Shown here in pieces: positions 11,691 through 23,549 of a stretch of 64,000 nt of DNA; positions within the stretch are counted from its first letter, which is position 1; every line of letters begins with the position of its first letter. The notes under the pieces were generated by a model that was given only the letters and a program-made list of their open reading frames with translations, did no database searches and was not told the DNA's origin. The stretch is from assembly GCA_023630585.1 (NCBI GenBank), contig CM042536.1, positions 26,910,404 through 26,974,403 of the forward strand, written 5' to 3'. The stretch is from Cranoglanis bouderius (taxonomy: Eukaryota; Chordata; Actinopteri; Siluriformes; Cranoglanididae). Made by a program: the position numbers and the translations under genes.

Positions 11691-12620
11691 GAAACTAAGA
11701 ACACTTAACTCTCTGAAGAAAAACCTTGGGTGCTAAACTTGTAGTGTAGAAAGTCACTGTAGGGAAACAAAAGAAGTTTACCTGCAATTGCAACAAACTA
11801 AATAGAAGCTACACAGAGGAAGTCAATTCATTTGAATGGGAAAGGATGTGAGACATTAATTCAGTGTAATTCCATGAACTTTGACCCATGAACCTCAAAA
11901 AAGTGAGCCAACAGAACAAGAGGGAGCGCTGTGGTACAGTACCTTCATTCAAAATCCAAGATGGAGGCAGTGGTAATTATTAAGTAAAACTTAACTTTAA
12001 AAAAAAAAAAAAATTTAAAAAAACAAAAAAAAACAAAAAAAACTTTCCAAACCCACAACACTCCTATAATCACTTCAATTTTGTTCCTCTTCAGCAAAGA
12101 CAACAGCAAGCCCAGTATGACCGCTATATTTATGCTAATGCTGACAAAACTTTCCTCAGGGTAATTAGCAAAGCACAATAAACAAACATGGTCACCACTT
12201 TTGTCTTCCTTCAGTTTTGAATGGTAAACGGTGTTCTCAAAGCCTGAAGGAAAAGTCAAATCCTCCATATAATTGACTATTATCATTTCTAAAGCCGTGC
12301 ACTTTTTATCATGCAATGGTTCAGCTCTCGAACCTGTGTAAACGGGCCAGGTATCAAAAAGGTTCTTCTTTGTCCTGAAAGAGCACCAGCGCACCTTGTG
12401 GGAAAAAAAGAGGGTAACTCTGATCCTGAAGCAGCTATACATACATGTTTACACTCTGCTTCCTGACTGTGTCCCTCACAGCGCTTCAGTCACAACAGTC
12501 TGAGACCTACGTAAGCCTTTCCACTATAGGTGACAAAGGTTAGGGAAACATAGCAAAGCCTTAGAGTTCTCTTGTGCTCTCTCGCTCTCACTCGCCTACT
12601 ATCACCAGGAAACATCTTTT
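11691..12620. other. intergenic, no gene recognised
   Basis: Contains A/T-rich DNA with A-runs near 12,000-12,042. A 165-codon minus-strand open frame (11,945-12,442) ends in a low-complexity F-rich tract created by the A-run and has no recognisable domain, so I do not call it a gene. Confidence 0.5.
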
Positions 12621-12639
12621 CGCCGGAGAGGAAGTGTTG

Positions 12640-12840
12640 CTGTCTAATTGGCTACGTGTGATTCAGTGAAACCTTTTTTTTTATTTATTTCCTCAGCCAA
12701 TGAGAGAGCAGCTATTTTGAGGGCAAGTATAAAAGGAAGGAGTGTAAGGAGATCGCACATCACAACTCTTTCCACTCAGTGGAACTCCTACATGCAGCTC
12801 TTACAGGCAGTCTTTCCTCACAGCAAACACTCACACATTT
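12640..12840 (+). promoter_or_regulatory. candidate TATA/CCAAT promoter of an unknown transcript
   Basis: ATTGGCT (inverted CCAAT) at about 12,647 and a direct CCAAT at about 12,697 precede a CTATTTTGAG motif and a strong TATAAAAGG box at about 12,730, with about 30 bp spacing between CCAAT and TATA. The 100 bp downstream are C/A-rich like a 5' leader (about 12,760-12,840). No coding exon follows within several kb on the + strand. The motif layout is visible; that it drives transcription is inference. Confidence 0.4.
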
Positions 12841-12849
12841 AGAGTAACC

Positions 12850-13425
12850 GGATGCGATGAGCCTTCACCGCTCTCCTGAGTCACAGGGAACAACAATAAA
12901 TAGGCTATTGAAATATTACCTCATTGCAGAAATGAGTGTATAGTGAACAGACACAGTGATGTAGCATCATAACATGGAAATACACTCTTCACAGTGGTTC
13001 TCAGTGACAGTGTCTTTGGCTGCTCCGACACACCTAATCCGTAAACTGTAAACCGTGCAGTGACGTGACGTCTCCAGATTTCAGAGACTTATAATAGTGT
13101 ACAGTCTTTATAATCTAAGCTGAATAATTAACAGATAATTAACAAGTTATTTAAATAAGAAAAATGTCTAATCATTGATGGTTAAGTTTTCTGTAAGGAG
13201 ACGTGAAGTTTTCCGCCTAGGGAAAGTCTTCAGGACTTTGCACTTTTTGGTTTCTCTGCAACACGACAAGCTGTGATTTTTATTTCATTTTTTTATTTAT
13301 TTGCCTTCAAATTAGAAAAAAAAAGAGACAGCTGAGGGAACAACTGTTTATAGCTGTTAAAAAGGAACTAACTTGTTTCACAGATGTTCCACAACATGAA
13401 GTAAATGGATAAAAATTATGACGTA
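12850..13425 (+). repeat. repeat A, left part of a copy split by a Tc1-like insertion
   Basis: From about 13,130 the sequence follows the repeat A consensus (GTTTTCTGTAAGGAGACGTG, GGGAAAGTCTTCAGGAC, ACAACTGTTTATAGCTG, GGAACTAACTTGTTTCA). It stops at 13,425 where the Tc1-like element begins and resumes at about 14,490 (CATTGCTGTGGTATAAAAGG). 12,850-13,130 is unassigned. Confidence 0.7.
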
Positions 13426-14488
13426 CATTTCCATAAAAGTTGGGATTTTTTTCTAAAATACAATAAAAACTAAAATCTGTGATTTGTCAAGTCTCTTGAA
13501 ACTTTAATTAACTGACAAAAGTACAAAGAAAAGATATTCAATGTTTTCACTGACCAACTTAATTGTATTTTGTAAATATAAGCAAATTTAGAATTGGATG
13601 CCTTTAGCACATTCAAAAAAAGTTGGGACAGAGGCAAAATAAGACTGAAAAGTTTATAGAATATTCAAGTAACACCATTTTGGAGGATCAGGTTAATTGG
13701 TAACCGGGGAAGGTCTCCGGATTGGGCATAAAAGGAGCATCTACCAAAGCTCAGTCTTTGCAAGCAAGGATGGGTTGTGGCTCACTACTTCGTGTCAAAC
13801 TCCGTGAGAGAATTGTCAGTCAGTTCAAAAAGAACATTGCTCAATGCTATCAATGCTAGATTGCAAAGAATGTAGGTCTTTCACCATCTACAGTGCAAAA
13901 TATTGTGAAAAGATTCAGGGAATCTGAAGAAATCTCCCGGGCAAGGCCGGAAACCACCATTGAATGTGTGTGACCTTCGAGCCCTCAGGCGGCATTGCCT
14001 GAGAAATCGTCATGCTACTGTGGTGGCTTCTTAGACAAAGAGTACGTGTGCTTGACTGGCCTTCCAGCAGTCCAGATTTGTCTCCTATGGCGCATCATGA
14101 AGAGCAGAATCAGACAATGGCGACCAAGGACTATTGAGCAGCTGAAGTGTTGTATCAAGCAAGAATGGGCAAAAATTCCACTTGCAAAACTGCAATAATT
14201 AGTATCCCCATTTCCCAACCAATTAAAAAGTGTAATTAAAAGGAAGGGTGATGTAACACAGTGGTAAACATGCCTCTGTCCCAACTTTTTTTATTGTGTT
14301 GAAGGCATCAAATTCTAAATTTGTTTATATTTACAAAATACAATTAAGTTGGTCAGTGAAAACGCTGAAAACATTTTTTCTTTGTACTTCTGTCAGTTAA
14401 TTAAAGTTTCAAGAGATTTGAGAAATCACAAATTTTTGTTTTTATTGCATTTTAGAAAAAATCCCAACTTTTATGGAAATGGGGTTAG
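13426..14488 (+). mobile_element. Tc1-like transposon, internally deleted
   Basis: About 1.06 kb, flanked by TA (13,424-13,425 and 14,489-14,490), the Tc1/mariner target duplication. The right end reads CCCAACTTTTATGGAAATGG then GGTTAG, the inverse of the left end seen in the longer copy at 53,117. Subterminal sequence (TCTTGAAACTTTAATTAACT) is mirrored at both ends. The left tip has lost about 7 bp relative to the other copy. Inside are remnants of a transposase reading rightward, but about 450 bp of the middle present in the 53-kb copy is missing. Confidence 0.93.
13786..14198 (+). pseudogene. Tc1-like transposase remnant, deleted and frameshifted
   Basis: The 5' part encodes the N-terminal DNA-binding region, with the S-P-S-T-V-Q-N-I-V-K-R-F helix (about 13,880-13,920), interrupted by a stop (TAG) near 13,858. 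The deletion joins the A-L-R-R-H-C-L-R-N-R-H segment to a late-domain fragment (D-W-P-S-S-S-P-D-L-S-P at about 14,055-14,090). The S-D-E-S segment of the DDE catalytic domain is absent, so it cannot code for active transposase. Confidence 0.85.
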
Positions 14489-14559
14489 TACTAAATTATT
14501 AAAATATGTCATCGTTGGCACATTGCTGTGGTATAAAAGGAATAAAACACGTTGGTTTG

Positions 14560-16985
14560 TAAACAATGAGTTTACAAATAAAATTGTGCCTGGAAAGAAA
14601 GTTCCACTTAGCACTCTAAAGGATTTTGTAGTTTCCATAATGGAACCTATTCAACAGAACACAATAGCAAGGTTTCCAAGTACATCCCATTTTAGAAAGC
14701 CTTTGTTTATCCTCATAAAATTTCAGGTTAGTAGTCAACTATTTATCAAAAATCATATTATGCAGTAACTACTAGGAATTATTCAGTAACTACAGTGAAA
14801 TTATAGGAAAGGAATGTAATGAAGAGATTCAGGAATATAAGTTGGAGTCTACTGATGGGTTTTACATGTTTAGGGCTTGTTTTTAAAATAAATTTCAGTG
14901 GAAGTGCAGAAACTGGGAGCTTGTGCCATCATCACCTAGACCTTCAGCATATTGTTACCATTTACAGTGTTTTCACATTTCTTTATCACAGTAAAATCCA
15001 AAAAAAAGGGTCAAATCTAGAAACCTAAAGGGTTCTTCTGTTTATCCTTCTGGGGTTACCCTACAATAGAGGGTTCCCGCTCACATGAGATGAAGCTAAA
15101 TCCTGAGAATTCTTTAAAAATCCTTAAATATCATGATAATGTTATATCTTTACACCGGTAAACATCTGTAATAGTGACTCACTCACAATCCACAATGTAA
15201 CCCATGAACTTTATGTAGTCAATTAAATTACTATTCATTATGGAATTTCATTATGCACTGTGAGACACTACGTGATCCATGTTTCACTGGCATGATTCAA
15301 TAACGTGCCAGCATTACAGCAGGGCCCAAAAATACTCTGAGCCAATGGCACTACAGGAGCAGGGTAGTCCAGGCGAATCCAGTGTGCTGGCGGAATTCCG
15401 TAATTAGCAGACACCGCTCCGGAGACAAAGGCACTGGGACAGGAAGGAGAACAATCCTGAAGCCTGCGCACATTCCAAGAAAAGACCGGCGCGTAGGAAT
15501 CACACAGCGGCCTGGCTCCTTTGCTTCAGACTTAGACCATGTGAGTCATCTCGGCTAAAAGCGGTGATGACCTAAACAGCAATTTGGTCACCAAAACTTC
15601 AGGGGGAAAAAGTTGAACAGGCCTGAAAGAGCAACAGCGGGTTTATTTATAATGAGAAGCAGGTGTGTTAGAGCAGGTTAGGGGTTTAATGCAATGCCAT
15701 GCACTATCTGTGTCTGATTATGGCTTCAAATATCTGCATCTGTATTTGAATTGGAACCCAAAGTGAGCATGGCTTAAACCAGAGGGTTTTTTAACAATAC
15801 CCCCAGAAACAGTGGAAATGGTAGAAATGCCAGCAGAGTCAGCATGGTGTTCAAATCCTGGCTCTGACAGCTTCTCAACCTCAGCTACAACACTCGAGTC
15901 TATAACTGGTTTCAAAAAAAGATTTTTTTTGCATTCTGTCGGATCCCACTCCTGAGTCCTGAGTGCTGTACATCAGTTTTCTCTTTTTATATCAATGGTA
16001 AATCAATGGGAACATTTGATCTGATTAAAATGAGCATTCTCAGTCTGAAGTGCAAATTTAAAAAAAAACAAAAAAAAAACGTTTTTTTACTTGGAAAAAA
16101 ATTTAAATTGTACTTCATTTTTACAATTTATCTACAACAATGAAAAAAAATCAAGAAGGTAATAAAGAAATGTGGGCGTATCCTGGAGCAAGAAAACAAT
16201 TCAAAACAAATTAAACAGAAACTCACAGTATTGGTCCCTTTCAGTCTAAAGACCTAAAGAAGGCAGTTATAACTGACACAGTTATAACGACTGGCCACGA
16301 AGTCTTGGAACAGATCAAGAAAAATACGAGATATATTACAACTGAGAGAATCCAGAAGTTGCTCAGATGATACAAAAGGTAGTTATGAACTCAAAGTTAT
16401 TCACATTCAGAAAGGGAGATACTAACTTTTGAACTGATGATTTAAAAAATATTTTGTTCACTATTAATATTATTAACATATGTTATTTGCCTATTTTTGT
16501 CAATACTTATTTAAAAAAAGGCACACGTGTGAAATCCATTACACTGTTAAACATATCTGGCTTGTGCATTTTGTCCTAAGGGTATGCAAACCTTTGCAAT
16601 CAACTGTTAAAAAAAGGTCTTGACAAAGCTGTTGGTGAGAGGCTTGAAATGATTTATGATTTAAGCTTTAACAAACCTGAAGTGTTGCTCCTCACATCTA
16701 TAACCATTAGACAAGCAGGTACCTGCCTCCATGTGTGAAGACCTCCCTTTTCGTTCATTCATTCATTCATTCATTCCCTGCGGCCTACACACTGTAACCT
16801 CAAGCATGTCGGAAAAACTTCTAATATTATGAATAGCTGTATAAAATTATGACAGAGGACATAATTTAACATACACTCATGCAGGATGTTATTTTATTTA
16901 TCTCTGAGTGGGTGGCAGGGTATTTAGAGCAGAAGAAGCCCACTTTAGACCCACTCTCTCTCCTGGTGGTCGCAGACGGAAGGAG
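14560..16985. other. intergenic, no gene recognised
   Basis: AT-rich DNA with scattered homopolymers and a (TTCA)n repeat at about 16,755-16,777. A GTATGCAAACCTTTGCAATCAACTG motif near 16,582-16,606 resembles the end of a Tc1/mariner-type element (compare 20,850 and 50,745). No coding region supported. Confidence 0.5.
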
Positions 16986-17330
16986 AAATAATAAAGACTG
17001 TGTGTAATGCGGACTTGGGAGAAGGATCCTGTTCTCTTTTCCATCTCAAAGATAGCACTGCTTCTCTAAACGTTCGCATTTGCTGCATTAGAGCATTACC
17101 CCACCAACCCGTCATTAGTGGGCTTCTGGCGAGGCGGCACGCCCAAACTAGAAGTTTCCGGCGCGCTCTAAAAATGGCCGCCCTGATGATGGGGTCCGGT
17201 CTGAGAAAGCAGGGCCACCTCGTGTTTTTTGTACTGGAGTGTTTATAAGGCCATGGGCACGTAGGCCCCTGAGATTTGTGGCCTTTTCTGTGGCACTTTT
17301 GTCTTAAAACATCTTTATACACACTGTGAA
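16985..17330. promoter_or_regulatory. non-repetitive GC-richer island, candidate regulatory element
   Basis: Stands out from the AT-rich, repeat-rich surroundings by higher GC, several CpGs (GGCGCGCTC near 17,160) and lack of repeat motifs. It includes AAAATGGCCGCC (YY1-like) near 17,169 and CTTATAAACACTCC on the minus strand. A 150-codon minus-strand open frame spans it but shows no domain. Regulatory function is inference from composition only. Confidence 0.3.
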
Positions 17331-17889
17331 AACAGACGCCGGCCTGGAGGTTCACTCCCCCATAATCCCTCCATTCCTCCATCCCACCTACACACACTAA
17401 CCGAGACGAGCCGGCCTTACTGCTGGGAAACGCATGAGAAAAAGAGAAACTTTTTTTTTTTTTTCTCTCTCTGACACCTTTTAAGCCACATGTGAAAGTG
17501 ACACTGGAAATTACTGGAATATTTGTGAAATAAATTTCTCTCTATGCAAATTCACTTAGCTTTCGAAGTTCTTTTTCAAACTTTGTTATATCCAGATCTA
17601 AGATAAAACATCAATTCAATTCAATGAACATTAACTGTTAATGATGCATTAAGGTAACACTTTGGTTTTTTTTTTTAAAGAAAATGACACAAAACCTTCT
17701 GAAAGTGTCAACTCACCTTTCTCATGTCAGAAAAAAATACACACGTGGCCCACTCTCTGCAGGAAGTGTATGTCAAAGGAAGCGAGAGTGTGAGTGTACT
17801 GTATGTGTGCGTGTGTAGCCCCTGCAGCTGCGCTGCACACACACAAACTTTCCCTGCTGCTTCATGCACTTATGAAAGTATGAGATGAG

Positions 17890-18165
17890 TGTGAAACAGC
17901 CAACGTTAAACCACAGAACACGAGTAATCCTTTCAGCATTGTCCTCCCCCAGTTTTCTTCCCCAGTCCAAAGATATGCTCTGTAGCCTGACTGGCATTTC
18001 CAAATTGTCCGTAGTGTGTGAATGTGTGTGTGATTGTGCCCTGCAATGGGTTGGCACCCCATCCAGGGTGACCCTAATCTTGTGCTCTGAGTCTCCTGGG
18101 ATAGGCTCCAGGCTCCCTTTGTAGGATAAGCGGTATGGAAAAAGGATGGATGGATGGAAGATCTG
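17890..18165 (+). mobile_element. SINE fragment, DANA/V-SINE type
   Basis: 3' part of the same family as 11,325: CCCAGTCCAAAGATATGC, then AAATTGTCCGTAGTGTGTGA, a GGGTTGGCACCCCATCCAGG block, GGGATAGGCTCCAGGCTCCC and the end GGATAAGCGGTATGGAAAAA followed by GGATGGATGG. Confidence 0.82.
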
Positions 18166-18191
18166 CATGTGTGACAGCTGATATAGTGATA

Positions 18192-18440
18192 TACAGTGCT
18201 GTGAAAAAGTATTTGCCCCATCCTGATTTCTTCTGTTTTTGTGTACAGTATATCTCATATTAATCATTTCAGAAATTAAAACAAAATCTAAGATAAAACA
18301 AAGGCAACCTGAGTAAACACAAAATACAGTTTTTAAATGATAATGTTAATTATTGAAGCAAAAAAAGTTATCCAGTACCAACTGGGCCTGTGTGAAAATG
18401 TATTTGCCCCCATAGTTACTAATTCCCCAAATCTATGAAA
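18192..18440 (+). mobile_element. Tc1/mariner-type element fragment (left end)
   Basis: Begins TACAGTGCTGTGAAAAAGTA, the left terminal repeat also found at 56,305, and shares with that copy the internal AAAACAAAGGCAACCTGAGT segment. The right terminus is not found, so this is a truncated copy. Confidence 0.75.
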
Positions 18441-18845
18441 CTGTATTCATAATGGGGTTCAGCTGGACTAAAAGAATAAACTCCCTAGGACCCATTGATG
18501 GTCAATTTTTCACTCTCATAACTACACAGGTTTCCTATTAGTCGTGCTAATTCAAAGTAGAGTTCAAAGAGATTAAAGTTTTGGAAATGCCATGCAAGTA
18601 ACCTTAACTAGAAGCTGTGTTGAATTCAACACTCGAAGGAGTACAAGGCCACAAAAAAACGAGAAACCAAAAACGCTGCAGATAATGACAAAAGTGAAAA
18701 CAAAAAAGGAAAATGGAAAGGAAAACAGTCTAACTGTAAACACGGGCGCATGCAGAAGAGCAATGATGTGATAGGAATGTTACGAGCTTTGTTTTGGGAG
18801 GGGAAAAGAAAACTATGGCAACAAAAGGGGGGGAGACCCGAACAG

Positions 18846-18846
<1 letters not shown>

Positions 18847-18918
<72 letters not shown>

Positions 18919-18937
18919 TGTGTGTGTGTGTGTGTGT
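18847..18937. repeat. (GT)n microsatellite
   Basis: TG repeats for about 90 bp with a single TA interruption near 18,911. Confidence 0.97.
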
Positions 18938-18939
18938 AG

Positions 18940-20650
18940 GGTCTTAGGGGAGCTTCCAGCAGGACTGCATCACTGCTGAAACAATGTTTTACAGATGGTT
19001 ATATTGAAACAGCTCATGCTGGATTATTTTCTTCATCTCAATCACCACAAGGGTAACACGTCCCACAAAACAGTCCTCAGCTGTGAGCAGCTCTGCTGTC
19101 ATGCTGTGAGCACACATGTGGGCACTAAGGTATTAATCATAATGCACGAAAAGGGAAACCCTGGTGAGCCGTCGTGTTGCTGCCACTACTGTTTTTAGGC
19201 ACAAGGTGAAGATGAAAACAGAAATTTTTCCTTTTTTTTTTTTTTTTTTTTTTTTTTACTATTCATTGCCAATTCCACGCTGTTATCTCCCATTATCACG
19301 AGCTAAAGCCACCGAGAGAGCTAAACTATACTTGCTAGCAATATATTACCTATCCTAATCTCAACTAGCATGCTAGCAAACCCAGATAGTAATTACACAA
19401 TATAATAGCTAGCTTAATGTTTGCTGGCTTTTCACAATACACACAACGGTTTGGTAAAAGTTAGCTAGTGGCTAGCGATTTTTCTACTGGTTTACACAAT
19501 ATACTTCTAAGCATAAAGCGAGCTGAAACCTGACTAATCATTTTAATAGCATAACAGTTAGCCTGATGTTAGCTCAGGCGCCTATCTACTTACATACATC
19601 AAAGGAAAAAAAAAGGCAGCTTGAATTTTTTTTTCAGGTTGCACTGGCACATTTTCCTTTTCAGGTTTCTTTGCGTGTAACCGAGCAAAGAGACCTACAT
19701 AAGAATCTCATAAGGCATTTTCTGCTAGCATCTTTTTTACTGAAGGGTAAAATTTTCAGTCACCATTTTGAGTGCTTAGCGCCATTTTGAGTGCATACGA
19801 CTTTATGGAACTTAGATAGTTTGCTAGCACTCTGTGTTAATTACATAATATAATACTTAACACGTTGGCTTTACTTTAGCTAGCTTGTTAAATCATTAAA
19901 ATCAATAGCAACTGCTGGTGAGGTGTCATTAGCTAAGCTAATTACTAATGCAGTCTTTAAGCAGCTGGTTAGCATACTTAATAATGCTAAATAAGTGTGT
20001 GCCGTTGTGTTAGGCATGAACACTGCTTTCTTTTATTGTTACTTTTGGTGTTTAAGTGTGCAAATAGGTGTATTGTGTGGCCGCTGCTATTTTTCACCCA
20101 AGTGCAAACATTAACAATTATTAATAGCAGTATCATTAAGCATTTTTGATACATTAAGAAAGAAAGCAGGTTTGTTTTTTGTTTTTAAAGCAGTTGTTTG
20201 CTCTCTTTGGCACTAGGCAAAGACATCCGCTATGAAGCCAGCTTTGCGTGGGTGAAGAAAAATCTTTCCCTTTCACCACATAGTCACCCATACAACCTCA
20301 ACATCAGCCTCAAATGTGCCAGTTTTTACTAACCACATGCACACAAATAATTGCACACCCCCCCAGGCCACAAAATTTCATTTTGAACTAGAAAACAACA
20401 ATCTATATAGCAGGTGAAAACACGCTATTAGTCACTGTCGAACTTTATACACAGTACACACTAACAGCAGTAATAATCACAACACATTCAATGCACATTA
20501 TCGAACTGCTCTCAAATACTGTTTAATCTTCAGCACGGTTCATTTATCAGCCTCTCCTATCAGCCTGATTCACAGTGACGGAAGAAATGCTAGAAAAGAC
20601 GTACACAGGATGACTCTAATTGTGAGCTTACAGAGAGACAAAATGCATGA
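18940..20650. other. intergenic with dense GCTAGC/TTAGCT motifs
   Basis: No gene recognised. A T-run lies at 19,231-19,257. Between about 19,340 and 20,000 the words TAGC, GCTA and TTAGCT recur many times in no fixed period. Such words are common in fish intergenic DNA. Confidence 0.5.
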
Positions 20651-20651
20651 A

Positions 20652-20653
<2 letters not shown>

Positions 20654-20702
<49 letters not shown>
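20654..20702. repeat. (CT)n microsatellite, followed by a SINE fragment in reverse
   Basis: CT repeats of about 50 bp. The next 50 bp (GGACACCTTGGACAGGATGC, then CAATCCATCACAGGG) are the inverse of the V-SINE GTCCAAGGTG block. Confidence 0.9.
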
Positions 20703-20704
<2 letters not shown>

Positions 20705-20849
20705 CTGGCAGGGGACACCTTGGACAGGATGCCAATCCATCACAGGGATGATCAATCTATCAATCAATAAATCAATGTGATTTGGCACCTTAATTATGGA
20801 TTTGATATATGAAAATAATAGCAGAAATAAAGACAGAAGGTCTGTACAG

Positions 20850-21150
20850 TTGTGTGCAAAAGTTTGCTCACCCTGCACAAAATGTAGTGCTTCTTCCTTT
20901 ACGTTTCTCAGCTGCTCCTTCACTATGAAAAGTAACAAAAATTGACATATATGACACATATATTAAGTTATTAACAGTGAAAAAAAAAAAAATCTAAATC
21001 TATCCTAACGCAAATGTGATGCAAGTGTCCCCTTATGCTCTGTCCCCTTATGCCAACATTTGACTTCTTGGAATTGTCATTATACGTGAGTCATTTCTAA
21101 CTTAACCATTCAATAAAAAGCTATGGGGGTGCAAACTTTCGAAGGATGAT
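20850..21150. mobile_element. short Tc1/mariner-type element (non-autonomous)
   Basis: Left side GTACAGTTGTGTGCAAAAGT and right side GGGGGTGCAAACTTTCGAAGG form an imperfect inverted pair, as in short fish Tc1/mariner derivatives. The 300 bp between carry no coding sequence. Confidence 0.55.
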
Positions 21151-21747
21151 GGCCATTTATATCCTGTTCTCTAAAGCCTGATTGAGTTCACTGAGGTCAG
21201 CGGCGAGAGCACAACTGAGTGGCCACAGGTACTTTGTTTATGAACACGGAGAGGCTCCACAGGGGTCAGGGTTTACAGGAATGCAGAAAAAGCAGGCCCT
21301 CAGATTGGTCACTGAGCAGATTGTAACATAAAGACAATTCTCAACATGTTCAAAAGTACACATTTTTGAACCCTGCCTTTGAGGCCAAGTAGAAGACTTC
21401 TCAGCTAAAGGCGAAAACAAGTCTGATCTTAGCGACCTGAATCCTGCAGTTGGCAAGTCTATTTCAGAATAAAGCTCCTGGCAACTTGATGTAATTATTA
21501 TTAGCATTTAGGGAAGGAGAAGAAGCTTGTTCGAGGTCTTAAGCAGGGAATGCACAATGTTCATAAAGGCATCATATTGGCAAAAAGCAAACGAATAGTT
21601 CAATTCGAGAAAGCTGGATTTGCTCATAAAGCTGCAAACTACACACCATGCTGTCAAAGTGTACTAGAACACCTGACTAGTCATTTTGAAAGTGGACCAT
21701 ATGAGTACGTACGTTACGGGACTTTTCCTTTTCTTCCTTTCCAAATA

Positions 21748-21806
<59 letters not shown>

Positions 21807-22570
21807 AAATATGACTATTCTACTGTATGTAAGCTTACAACATAAATATACAAGTCTAAATGGACTTTACCAAGAATGGTGTGGCAGGTGTAGGAAAAGT
21901 TCACTGCTGAATCATTCTAAAACAAATTGCTAAATTTGCATTCAGGCTGGCCGACATGATGATAATAATAATGATGATGAGTCAGACAGTTGGGTGACAT
22001 CCTATGCAAGAGGAAATAGTGTTTGCATTGCAATGAACTCTTTCATTTCAAGGGTTAATGCATTTGAACCATTCAAGGAGGAATATTGTTGAATTTTGTC
22101 AACTGCATGAATTCATTCATAGAGTTTAAGATACTAAACTATAATCCCAACTTTCTTTCGTGGTGTGAGACCGGGCTGAGTGAGCATGACTGGCAGTTCT
22201 GGTCCCAGCTAAACCCGACGTCATGAGCATGACTACAAAACTTATGGACAACGTCTTCTAAACATCTGGGCAAAGATGTCTTTTAAAGATCTCTGTGCTT
22301 GCTAGAATGTGAAAAAAAAAAACCTAGAAAGAGAGAGCCTGAAGTTGAGCCTAGGTCAAAGTTATGGCTAGTAAACAATTAGCTGACCTTTAGTTAAAGA
22401 TCTACAGAACATCTGTCTTAACATATTTTCTCTATCTGCAGTGAACCTACACAGCTGCAGCAATGTTATAAAGGGACACATTCCTCCTCTTAATAGCACC
22501 AGGACTTAAGAGTAATTATCCCCTTATGGCACAGCAAGAGAAACAAATCCTCTACCTGATGTGTCCAGAC
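21150..22570. other. intergenic, no gene recognised
   Basis: Unique-looking DNA around the GA repeat at 21,751-21,803. No domain-bearing open frame, and no splice-framed exon that I could support. Confidence 0.5.
21751..21803. repeat. (GA)n microsatellite
   Basis: AG repeats of about 53 bp. Confidence 0.96.
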
Positions 22571-22575
22571 ATGCA

Positions 22576-22576
22576 T

Positions 22577-22662
<86 letters not shown>

Positions 22663-22671
22663 ACGCGCGCG
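22576..22671. repeat. compound (CT)n-(CA)n-(CG)n microsatellite
   Basis: About 62 bp of CT, then CA repeats to about 22,664, then GCGCGCGC. Confidence 0.96.
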
Positions 22672-23545
22672 CTCTCCACTTAAACAATGCTATCACACGT
22701 GCTTAATGCAGTACACAGGGGGGCCTTAAGACACACATTAGCCCCAGGTCGAGGTCAAACATGTGCAGGAGGTCTGTAAGCACCAGAATGACAGCTCCAA
22801 GAGAGGAGGATGAGGTTAGACTCAAGGGTGTCAGAAGGTCAAAGGTTGTGAATCAGAAGAGGTCGCGATTCACAGCGTGGCTTCACATCATCCCTTTCTT
22901 TTTCCACACACAGCTCATTCGACCTCTCACCCAAAGCTCGCACAACGTCTCCTCCAGAAAAACACTCCTTTATCAGACTGATGGCAAATTGACTGCATTC
23001 TCTCAGAGTGCCTCATACTTTCTTGCGCAAGGCATGCTGTTGCCGAGTGACCAGCGTACGAGTGTAAACACGGCCTAAACACGGCCAGGCCCTGCAGAGA
23101 GAGAGAAAGAGAGAGAGAAGCTTTAATGACTACATCACCTCGTGGGAAGGAGGGAGGAGAGGGGTGACGAACGAGAACCATGCGGTTGGCCTGAGCCTGG
23201 GCTTATGTCAGAGGAGCACTCCCCACTCCAGGTGGAGGAAACTTGAGCCTGCTTGAGCACACAGGCGAAGCCGAGCCAAGTCACTTAATCAGGTTAAATC
23301 AGCCATACCCAAAACCCTCACATAACTGTAACGGACAGCTTGAAGATAAAACCAGCCATCAACACGTGAGCCAGACACACACAGGTTTAAATGGATTCTG
23401 GCAAGTGATCATGCATGGAACATTTCCCAGTTTTGTATCGTAATCATATGGCTGTGAATTTTTTCCAGATGATTTCCCTCAACTTGTATTCAGCTGTTGA
23501 CATTTTGACAGTGATGAAGAATTACAAAAAGCTAGTTTAACTCTG
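22672..23545. other. intergenic, no gene recognised
   Basis: GC slightly higher than average, unique-looking. A short GA-rich tract lies near 23,096-23,119. A 105-codon open frame at 22,761 shows no domain. Confidence 0.5.
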
Positions 23546-23549
23546 TTTA

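Noticed and set aside
11945..12442. 165-codon minus-strand open frame
   Set aside because: Its end is a low-complexity stretch from A-runs; no domain, no conserved motif, no splice context.
16945..17397. 150-codon minus-strand open frame
   Set aside because: Overlapped by a + frame in the same GC-richer island and without recognisable domain; composition explains the length.
20030..20340. Any gene within the GCTAGC-rich region 19.3-20.3 kb
   Set aside because: No frame or splice structure; the words are common fish intergenic sequence.
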